Shown here: positions 1 to 5,114 of the stretch, in pieces
Numbering within the stretch: the first letter of the stretch is position 1
Layout: every line of letters begins with the position of its first letter
Source: an uncultured Fibrobacter sp.
Lineage (GTDB): Bacteria; Fibrobacterota; Fibrobacteria; Fibrobacterales; Fibrobacteraceae
Reading direction: 5' to 3'
NCBI GenBank assembly: GCA_947306025.1
Contig: CAMZFJ010000182.1
Coordinates: 1-5,114, forward strand
Length of the DNA stretch: 5,114 bases
Notes under the pieces: model-generated
The model's database searches: none
Seen by the model: the letters and a program-made list of their open reading frames with translations, nothing else
What the model was told of the DNA's origin: nothing
Translations under genes and position numbers: made by a program

Positions 1-1573
1 GGGCGAGGGCCGCCTGGAGGTCGGCGAAACGTTCTGCAATGCTGCTTGCGTCGAATGTCGCAGAACTTTCGAGTAAAATAACGCCCGGCATCACGATTGT
101 AGCTTTTGAGAAGACCTGCGGGAGTTCGAGCGATTTTAAATCTTCTGGATTATTGCGGAGTTCGCGGCACTTGGCGCCTGCGGCGGCCATCACGACTTTG
201 GAACCGTGATTGAGGCTTGTGCCGGTATAATCGAGCGTGTCGATGGTTGTCGCGGTCTGGAAATGCAAATCGCGGTCGAAATGGATGCGTTCGAGAACGT
301 GTGCGAAGAACGCAGGGATGTCATTGACTAAAGTTTTTCCTGACTGGGTTCTCTCAACATCCTCTTTTGCGGCAATTAGCAGATATTTGGTGAGGCTTGC
401 TTGGTTGAATCCGAGCAACGCATTTGCCGTTTTTAAAAGTTCCATCGGTTCGCGTTCTTCTGGGCCTGCGTAAGGGCGAAACGCTTCTGAACCGAGCGCC
501 AAACAAAGTGGGTGGACGCCGGCATCATCGACCGCATGGATTCCGTAAACGCCCGGGAGCGAAGCGGGAACCATCGGCTTCGTGATCTTATGAATGTATT
601 TCCCAAACAGGGTGTCTTCTTGAGGCGGGCGCCCGACAACCGTGAACGGGAAAATGGCATTTTTTTTACAGAGCACTTTTTGGACTTTCATACAAGGGAA
701 ATTGTGTTTGCCGGAGTAATAGCCGATGTGGTCTCCAAAGGGGCCTTCGGGTTTTAAACCGGGTTCGAGTTCTCCTAAAATACAAAAATCAGCGTCGCTA
801 GAGACAAGGTAACCATTGTATTCAAAGTAACGAAAACGGCGATTACCGAGCATTCCTGCGAACAAAAGTTCCGAAAGGTTCTCGGGCATGGGCGTCACGG
901 CTGCAAAAGTGTGCGATGGTGGCCCGCCAATGAAAATGCTCACCTTGAGCGGTCGGCCTTCTTCAATGGCTTTTTGGTGGTGACGGGCTATGTCGCGCTT
1001 GATTTGGTAATGCAGTCCGCATTCTTCGTTTGGAATGTATTCGTTCCCGGAAATTTGGATGCGGTACATGCCCACGTTCGTTTGCATGATGCTTGCGCTT
1101 TCGCTAGGGCGTGTGGCGACTTGCGGGAGCGTGATGAACGCTCCGCCGTCTAGCGGCCAGCTGACCAGCTGCGGCAAGTCGCTAAGGTTGCATTCTTCAA
1201 AATCCTTGATGCTTCCCGAACGCATTGGGAGCGATGTTAGCCCTGCACGAGCGGCCTTGAAAAGCGTTTTTGGCGATTTTAGCGCGTTTTTGAAAAAATC
1301 GACCGGATTTGCCTTGAAATTTACAGCCGCTTTTGTCTGCTCGAATCCGTCACGGAATAAAAAATTGAACCGTTCGTCGCTTCCGAAAATGTTACAGGCC
1401 GCGCGAAACTTGCTTCCTTTGACATGTTCAAAAAGTAGCGCCGGACCGCCTTGCCTAAAATTCTCCCTCGCGATTTCGGCCATTTCTAAATGCGGATTGA
1501 CCTCGGCGTGAACACGTTTGAGCATTCCCGCCTTTTCTAAATCCAGCAGGGCCTGTTCGAGGGACTTGTACAT
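1..1573 (-). CDS. UbiD-family prenylated-FMN-dependent decarboxylase, 3' end missing
   Basis: Reads leftwards from ATG at 1573 and stays open for 524 codons to the window edge, so the C-terminus is absent. UbiD enzymes use prenylated FMN (made by a UbiX partner) and a metal ion to remove CO2 from aromatic or unsaturated acids, classically in ubiquinone or menaquinone synthesis. Visible family marks: NVGMYR at about 166-171, H188, SELLFAG at about 234-240, PEGPFGDH at about 275-282, and VVGRPPQED at about 312-320. By alignment from memory with E. coli UbiD and fungal Fdc1, N166, H188 and E235 would hold the metal and cofactor, and R171, E276 and D281 would form the catalytic triad (Asp at the last place, as in E. 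coli UbiD). All are present. A later block around 430-460 (DRDLHFQT, TIDTLDYTG) suggests the longer form of about 600 residues associated with menaquinone synthesis rather than the shorter E. coli type. Start follows the upstream stop by 4 bp with a weak GGA ribosome site, suggesting translational coupling. Family assignment is firm; the exact substrate is inferred. Confidence 0.93.
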   Translation of the reverse strand, partial: MYKSLEQALLDLEKAGMLKRVHAEVNPHLEMAEIARENFRQGGPALLFEHVKGSKFRAACNIFGSDERFNFLFRDGFEQTKAAVNFKANPVDFFKNALKSPKTLFKAARAGLTSLPMRSGSIKDFEECNLSDLPQLVSWPLDGGAFITLPQVATRPSESASIMQTNVGMYRIQISGNEYIPNEECGLHYQIKRDIARHHQKAIEEGRPLKVSIFIGGPPSHTFAAVTPMPENLSELLFAGMLGNRRFRYFEYNGYLVSSDADFCILGELEPGLKPEGPFGDHIGYYSGKHNFPCMKVQKVLCKKNAIFPFTVVGRPPQEDTLFGKYIHKITKPMVPASLPGVYGIHAVDDAGVHPLCLALGSEAFRPYAGPEEREPMELLKTANALLGFNQASLTKYLLIAAKEDVERTQSGKTLVNDIPAFFAHVLERIHFDRDLHFQTATTIDTLDYTGTSLNHGSKVVMAAAGAKCRELRNNPEDLKSLELPQVFSKATIVMPGVILLESSATFDASSIAERFADLQAALA

Positions 1574-1577
1574 GATG

Positions 1578-2090
1578 CTATCCGGCTGTTGCGGATTGAT
1601 CTAAGGCTTCGAATGCCTGTGTCTTTTTCTTTGCTTCTACAAATGCAATTTGTTCGCGAGCCATTTCTCTAGCGGGGATGGCGTAGACCATGCTTGCGCT
1701 AGCCATGACAATCGAGAATGTGTCTTCGGCAAAGTCCTTGCATCCCTGGAAAGTCATGCTGTCGTAGCAAGTCGTGATTCCCTTGACGGAATCAAACTTG
1801 TGACTGGCGGTAAAGCCGCGGAATGGGCCTTCGCCAAGGCGTGCTGCAACTTCGATAACGTTTTCGGTTTTGCCTGGAGTGACCGCTCCAATGATGCCGG
1901 TCCAACTTAATTTTCTAAAGCCTGCAACGATAGTGTAGCGGATAAATTCGCCCGGTTCAATGCTTTTTGGCAATGTGTAATAGAGTACAGCGTTTTTCCC
2001 AACGGACAAGGTCATTGGCGCATAGCGCATGATATCAAGCGTATCGGAAAGAGAGCCGTGTTGCCAAGAAGTTTGACTGAATTGAACCAT
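1578..2090 (-). CDS. Probable SRPBCC (START-like) ligand-binding domain protein, 170 aa
   Basis: A small single-domain protein with no signal peptide or membrane segment, so probably cytoplasmic. The layout resembles stand-alone SRPBCC proteins related to the extra domain of YfcH-type proteins: a Y-x-L strand near 37-41, an RYTIVAGFRKLSWTG strand pair near 51-65, then a GPFRGFTASHKF block at about 88-99 followed by GITTCYDSMTF at about 104-114. These match the family pattern of GP, an H-x-F strand and a T-x-x-x-D strand. The last 30 residues form a probable charged helix (REMAREQIAFVEAKKK), as expected for the C-terminal helix that closes the ligand pocket. SRPBCC folds bind hydrophobic ligands, and some (COQ10) bind quinones. 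It lies 4 bp upstream of the UbiD-family gene on the same strand, so a role near the decarboxylase substrate or product is plausible but inferred. The start lacks a Shine-Dalgarno sequence. A weak leftward TTGCGT-19-TACATT (2128-2098) would place the transcript start at or near the ATG, so the message could be leaderless. Fold call is by pattern only. Confidence 0.72.
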   Translation of the reverse strand: MVQFSQTSWQHGSLSDTLDIMRYAPMTLSVGKNAVLYYTLPKSIEPGEFIRYTIVAGFRKLSWTGIIGAVTPGKTENVIEVAARLGEGPFRGFTASHKFDSVKGITTCYDSMTFQGCKDFAEDTFSIVMASASMVYAIPAREMAREQIAFVEAKKKTQAFEALDQSATAG

Positions 2091-2100
2091 GACGTATAAT
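2073..2100 (+). promoter_or_regulatory. Candidate sigma70 promoter P1 (TTGACT-16-TATAAT)
   Basis: TTGACT at 2073-2078 and a perfect TATAAT at 2095-2100 are separated by 16 bp. Transcription would start near 2107 and run towards the flippase gene with a T-rich leader of about 125 bases. The -35 falls in codons 5-6 of the oppositely oriented SRPBCC gene and the -10 lies just upstream of that gene's ATG, so polymerase here would compete with leftward initiation. Read from sequence only. Confidence 0.5.
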
Positions 2101-2232
2101 GTAGTAAATTTTTTTGCTTTTTACGCAATTCGTCGTTTTTTTAAGTCTTTTCATCGGAAGGCTCTTTTGACAGGGTTTTATTTTACACAGTATTTTCTAA
2201 ATTGATGTTCTACTTTTTTTGTTGTTAGTGCT
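2091..2232. other. A/T-rich divergent intergenic region
   Basis: This 142-bp gap separates the leftward SRPBCC-UbiD pair from the rightward polysaccharide genes. It is rich in T runs on the plus strand (2109-2115, 2135-2141, 2214-2220), which may bend the DNA or act as UP-like elements. It holds most of candidate promoter P1 and all of P2. I see no convincing inverted repeat of operator quality, no JUMPstart/ops element (the usual sign of RfaH control) and no riboswitch-like structure. Confidence 0.7.
2167..2196 (+). promoter_or_regulatory. Candidate sigma70 promoter P2 (TTGACA-18-TATTTT)
   Basis: A perfect TTGACA at 2167-2172 and TATTTT at 2191-2196 are 18 bp apart. The transcript would begin near 2203, leaving a leader of about 30 bases before the flippase ATG at 2233. 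This is the better-placed of two rightward candidates. No ribosome-binding sequence is evident in the leader (GTTGTTAGTGCT just before the ATG). Confidence 0.5.
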
Positions 2233-3708
2233 ATGGATTCAATACAGGCAGATAAAAAATATTTACAGAAAAGCACCTTAATTACGCTTATTGGAACAGG
2301 GCTTAAGGTCATTGCGCCGGTTCTCACCATCGTTATTGCACGTGTTTTTGGCAAGGAAATTTTCGGTATATACGTTTCAACACAACTTTTGGTGTTGACG
2401 CTTGCTCGTGTATCGGTAATCGGTCTTGACAAGGGATTGCTTCGCCATTTGCCGCAAAATAAGGTCTGTGGCCGTCCCGCTCACGAAGGGATTATCGAAT
2501 CGCTCAAGGTGGCGTGCATTATTGCGCTTGTGATTTCAAGTGTCATTTGGGTCGGCGCGTACTTTGGACTGCAAAGTGTTTCGACTGGACTTGCAATGCT
2601 TTCGTCTGCAGAAATTTCTTTGTACGCACTTTCGATCATTCCGTTTACCATATTGCTCCTGTTTGCGGGCGCGTCCGATGGCAATAGGCATCCGCAGTAC
2701 AAGATTTTCATCAATGAATTTGTGGTGATGACCTTGGCTCCGATTATCGCTCTTTGTCTCCATTATACTGGCTTTGAAGACAAATTAGCACTCCCGGTCG
2801 GTTTCTTTGTCTCGAACATGCTTGGCATATTCGTTTATATATTCCTGATTAACAAGCAGTTCCCGCAGATTGAATGGATTACGAGTAAATGGGTGCCAAG
2901 AGAATTGCTGGACTTTTCGATTCCTATAGGTTTCACGGAAATCATTGCTTCGTTCTTGCTGCGTGTGGACATGTGGATGGTGCTTGCCCTGCTAGGACCG
3001 GAGGCGGTCGGCATTTATGCAGTGATGGTAACGGTTTCCAACGGCCTCAAGACGATCCGTAGCAGCTATGATCCTATTTTGCAGCCCGTTGTGGCGGGAA
3101 TGTCCAGGGAACGCTTGAAGACGGATTTAAAGCCGGTTTTCTCGTATTGCGTATCGATGGTGACGATTATCCAGCTTGCAATTGGATTTTTCATTGTGCT
3201 GTTCCCTGAGCAGACGATGATGATTGCCGGAAAATCGTTTATTACAAAAGAAAATCCGGTAGCCGTATTTGGAATTCTCATTATCGGGAACTTGATTAAT
3301 GGCTTCTTCGGCTTATCCGGCGCCGTAGTGACTGGCCTTGGCAAGAGCAAGTTCATGTTGATGATGAACATTGTGTCGCTTGTGTTTGCGGTGACGATGA
3401 ACCGCATCTGCATTCCGATTTTCGGTATTGCGGGCGCTGCGCTCTCTTGCATGTCGTATCAAGTTTTGCAGTGCGTCTGGATGAATGCCTATCTCCGTAA
3501 GATGGGCTACTGGCCGTACAGAAAAAGCCTTATCATTCAGGGAATTTGGATTGTGTCGCTCGTGGCGATTTACATTGCCGTGAATACGGTCATCTCTCCG
3601 ACTCTTGTGAGCAAGGGCGTGTTCTACGGAATTGTGATTTTGCTCCTTCTTTTGACGTTCTGGAAACAGGGACTTGCGAAAAAGAACTTTTCGTCAGGAA
3701 ATAGTTAA
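2233..3708 (+). CDS. Wzx-like polysaccharide flippase (MATE/MOP superfamily), 491 aa
   Basis: An inner-membrane protein expected to flip lipid-linked oligosaccharide units from the cytoplasmic to the periplasmic face for O-antigen, capsule or exopolysaccharide assembly. About 14 hydrophobic segments can be picked out, roughly at 14-38, 43-65, 91-113, 128-146, 162-178, 185-206, 228-253, 256-272, 303-324, 343-361, 363-385, 391-415, 434-455 and 463-477, matching family length and topology. Typical features are the early FGKEIFGIYV turn after helix 1, GLDKGLLRHLP after helix 2 (charged residues next to the membrane), RVDMWMVLALLG followed by AVGIYAV in the helix 7-8 region, and GLGKSKF before helix 11 with PIFGIAGAA in helix 12. 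The first ATG is chosen because a TGA lies in frame at 2203-2205 and no other start intervenes. It is the first gene of a probable operon, 23 bp ahead of a GT32-like transferase. Family is confident; the exact substrate cannot be told from sequence, and another MOP-type exporter is the main alternative. Confidence 0.9.
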   Translation: MDSIQADKKYLQKSTLITLIGTGLKVIAPVLTIVIARVFGKEIFGIYVSTQLLVLTLARVSVIGLDKGLLRHLPQNKVCGRPAHEGIIESLKVACIIALVISSVIWVGAYFGLQSVSTGLAMLSSAEISLYALSIIPFTILLLFAGASDGNRHPQYKIFINEFVVMTLAPIIALCLHYTGFEDKLALPVGFFVSNMLGIFVYIFLINKQFPQIEWITSKWVPRELLDFSIPIGFTEIIASFLLRVDMWMVLALLGPEAVGIYAVMVTVSNGLKTIRSSYDPILQPVVAGMSRERLKTDLKPVFSYCVSMVTIIQLAIGFFIVLFPEQTMMIAGKSFITKENPVAVFGILIIGNLINGFFGLSGAVVTGLGKSKFMLMMNIVSLVFAVTMNRICIPIFGIAGAALSCMSYQVLQCVWMNAYLRKMGYWPYRKSLIIQGIWIVSLVAIYIAVNTVISPTLVSKGVFYGIVILLLLLTFWKQGLAKKNFSSGNS

Positions 3709-3731
3709 CGATTTTTTTATAGATTAATAGT

Positions 3732-4562
3732 ATGATTCCTAAGAAAATACATTACATTTGGCTCTCCAACGATCCGCTTCCGCATTTGGCACAAATTTGC
3801 ATTGACAGCTGGAAGCGTCATTGCCCCGATTACGAAATTATCCATTGGGATATGGCAAGGTGCCAAAAGATTATCGATTCTGTTCCGTTCGTCCGCGAAG
3901 CCGTGAGTTTGTCGAAGTGGGCTTTTGCTAGTGATTATATCCGCCTTTACGCCGTTGCAACCGAAGGTGGTATTTATCTAGATAGCGATGTGTATCTGTA
4001 CCAGAGCTTCGATCAATTCCTGGACAACCGTTATTTTACGAATATCGAGTTTACGACTCATTTTAAGAGGAATAAGTCCTGGAAAATGCTGAACGAAGAT
4101 GGCACCAAGAAAAATCCGGATTTGATTCCTTTGCCGGGGCTTGCTTTCCAGGCGGCTATATTTGGCGGTGAGGCTAACCATCCGTTCCTCAAGAAGTGCA
4201 TGTCGTATTACGAAAATCAAAAGTTCATTCTGCCGAACGGCAAACTGAATATCGAAAATATTTCGCCTTATGTTTATGCTCATACTGCAATTGATTTTGG
4301 CTTTATCTATAAGAATCAAATGCAGCATTTGAATGAGGGAATGACGATTTATCCGAGCAAGATTTTCTTGCCGAGCTGCGATGACGTGAATTACAAGCCG
4401 GTGGCGATTCACGTGACGAGCGGCAGCTGGAGACCGCTTTCTCATCGGATTGGCCGTTTCTTTAGGCGTTTGCCCATTATCATCATGAAGATGTTCAAGA
4501 AAAAGCAGACGATGGACGATGTGCTCAATAGCTACGAATCGAAAAAGCCTGTAGAATTTTAA
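3732..4562 (+). CDS. GT32-like glycosyltransferase with DSD motif, 276 aa
   Basis: A cytoplasmic or membrane-associated sugar transferase of the Gly_transf_sug/OCH1-like (GT32) type, which moves a sugar from a nucleotide donor to a growing glycan. The N-terminus IPKKIHYIWLSNDPLP (2-17) is the family opening (IPKxIHxxW). It is followed by CIDSWKRHCPDYEIIHWD (23-40), then KWAFASDYIRL (62-72) and GGIYLDSDV (79-87). The DSD at 84-86 is the metal and nucleotide-sugar binding site, and D68 and R71 are conserved in the family. A C-terminal H227 followed by GSW (231-233) matches the usual closing motif of these enzymes. Residues 239-257 are basic and hydrophobic (RIGRFFRRLPIIIMKMFKKK), suggesting an amphipathic helix that holds the enzyme at the inner membrane. 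No Shine-Dalgarno sequence precedes the ATG, but the start is fixed by the IPKKIHY motif directly after it. Lies between the flippase and a second transferase, so it probably adds one residue of the repeat unit. Donor and linkage are unknown. Confidence 0.92.
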   Translation: MIPKKIHYIWLSNDPLPHLAQICIDSWKRHCPDYEIIHWDMARCQKIIDSVPFVREAVSLSKWAFASDYIRLYAVATEGGIYLDSDVYLYQSFDQFLDNRYFTNIEFTTHFKRNKSWKMLNEDGTKKNPDLIPLPGLAFQAAIFGGEANHPFLKKCMSYYENQKFILPNGKLNIENISPYVYAHTAIDFGFIYKNQMQHLNEGMTIYPSKIFLPSCDDVNYKPVAIHVTSGSWRPLSHRIGRFFRRLPIIIMKMFKKKQTMDDVLNSYESKKPVEF

Positions 4563-4565
4563 GGA
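4561..4565 (+). promoter_or_regulatory. Shine-Dalgarno site for the second glycosyltransferase
   Basis: AAGGA overlaps the stop codon of the GT32-like gene and stands 5 bases before the ATG at 4571. It is the clearest ribosome site in the window, and its overlap with the upstream stop suggests coupled translation. It supports the choice of ATG 4571. Confidence 0.6.
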
Positions 4566-4570
4566 TAGTT

Positions 4571-5114
4571 ATGCCTTCTGTCAAGTATCTTTTTGTTTTG
4601 ACCAGTTCTCCGAAGGATTTCTTTTGCGAACAGACGCTTGTGGCAATAGCTTCGCTTCGCGATCACAACCCGAATGCTTTTGTAACGCTCTTGACCGACG
4701 ACAAAACGGCTGCAACGTTGACATCGGGCTCGCGTGCTGCTTTGAAAGAAGCTGTCGATGAACTCAAGGTTTTGACGCTTGATGAAAAGTTCACGCCGAT
4801 GCTTCGCTCTCGTTACCTCAAGACAGTGATGCGAAACGAAGTCGATGGCGACTTTTTGTACATGGATTCGGACATTGCAATTGTCGGTGACCTTTCGATT
4901 CCTGACGAATGGCGCGGTGGCATTTATGCAGTGCTTGATTTCCACACGAACTTATCGAAGGCCATCAACCGCAAAAAGGTCTTGAATAATGCCAAGATGA
5001 TGGGCTTTTCGCCAATCCTCAATGACGAAATTTTCAACGGGGGCGTGATGTTTGCGGCGGACACTCCGGAAGCCCGCGAATTTTTCAAGACATGGCATGA
5101 GCTTTGGCTTTATT
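4571..5114 (+). CDS. GT-A-type glycosyltransferase, N-terminal 181 codons only
   Basis: The reading frame opens at ATG 4571, 8 bp after the GT32-like gene, and stays open to the right edge, so the C-terminus is missing. The N-terminus KYLFVLTSSPKDFFCEQTLVAIASLR (5-30) looks like the first strand and helix of a GT-A Rossmann-like domain, where donors bind, followed by NPNAFVTLLTDD (33-44). A SRYLKT segment (80-85) precedes FLYMDSDIAIVGDLS (95-109), whose DSD at 99-101 is the expected metal-binding motif. DEIFNGGVMFA (152-162) resembles the N-x-G-V strand of GT8-like transferases. It probably acts on the same glycan as the preceding GT32-like enzyme. I do not recognise a specific family; GT8-like is the nearest by motif, and a distinct uncharacterised GT-A family is the alternative. 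Substrate and linkage cannot be stated. Confidence 0.8.
   Translation, partial: MPSVKYLFVLTSSPKDFFCEQTLVAIASLRDHNPNAFVTLLTDDKTAATLTSGSRAALKEAVDELKVLTLDEKFTPMLRSRYLKTVMRNEVDGDFLYMDSDIAIVGDLSIPDEWRGGIYAVLDFHTNLSKAINRKKVLNNAKMMGFSPILNDEIFNGGVMFAADTPEAREFFKTWHELWLY

Noticed and set aside
1035..1511. Plus-strand open frame of 158 codons
   Set aside because: Antisense to the UbiD-family gene, whose conserved motifs are on the minus strand. The product is low in recognisable structure.
2098..2128. Leftward promoter TTGCGT-19-TACATT for the SRPBCC-UbiD pair
   Set aside because: Poor hexamers and long spacer. Position is right, but the match is too weak to list as a feature.
2120..2141. ACG/CGT mini-stem followed by a T run in the divergent region, as a possible terminator or attenuator
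   Set aside because: Only three base pairs around a CAATT loop; too weak to act.
2205..2228. Seven-codon upstream frame (MFYFFCC) before the flippase start
   Set aside because: Very short, no ribosome site and T-rich composition; chance is the simplest explanation.
3677..3718. Hairpin CGAAAA-AGAAC-TTTTCG (3677-3693) with a T run at 3712-3718, as a possible terminator after the flippase
   Set aside because: The stem is short and A/T-rich, lies within the coding sequence and is 18 bases from the T run, so it does not fit an intrinsic terminator.
3978..4445. Minus-strand open frame of 155 codons
   Set aside because: Shadow of the GT32-like gene, whose motifs are clear on the plus strand.

Overview
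The window looks like ordinary chromosomal DNA from a Gram-negative bacterium of the Fibrobacterota/Bacteroidota (FCB) type; Fibrobacter is my best guess. This rests on moderate GC with A/T-rich gaps, mostly weak or absent Shine-Dalgarno sequences, and the general feel of the proteins. It is an inference, because the window has no 16S rRNA or other decisive marker.

Left half (1-2090, minus strand): two tightly packed genes read leftwards. First is a 170-residue single-domain protein of probable SRPBCC (START-like, hydrophobic-ligand-binding) fold. Four bases after its stop begins a UbiD-family prenylated-FMN decarboxylase, which runs off the left edge after 524 codons with its key active-site residues present. 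The pair probably forms one transcript and probably serves a late decarboxylation step in quinone (most likely menaquinone) synthesis.

Centre (2091-2232): a 142-bp A/T-rich divergent intergenic region. Two sigma70-like promoters can be read towards the right: TTGACT-16-TATAAT, whose -35 lies inside the 5' end of the SRPBCC gene, and TTGACA-18-TATTTT about 95 bp further on. The leftward promoter is less clear.

Right half (2233-5114, plus strand): the start of a surface-polysaccharide locus. It holds a Wzx/MATE-like polysaccharide flippase of about 14 membrane segments, a GT32-like sugar transferase with a DSD motif, and the N-terminal 181 codons of a second GT-A-type glycosyltransferase with its own DSD motif and an NGG motif. 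Gaps are only 23 and 8 bp and no terminator is visible between the genes, so they probably form one operon that continues to the right. The transferases would build an oligosaccharide on a lipid carrier on the cytoplasmic face, and the flippase would move it across the inner membrane. No polymerase, chain-length regulator or ligase is seen here; they could lie beyond the edge.

I saw no RNA gene, insertion sequence, CRISPR array or long repeat, and nothing that requires a new biological system. The most interesting points are the SRPBCC-UbiD pairing, the tandem promoters overlapping the divergent gene, and the unclassified second glycosyltransferase.
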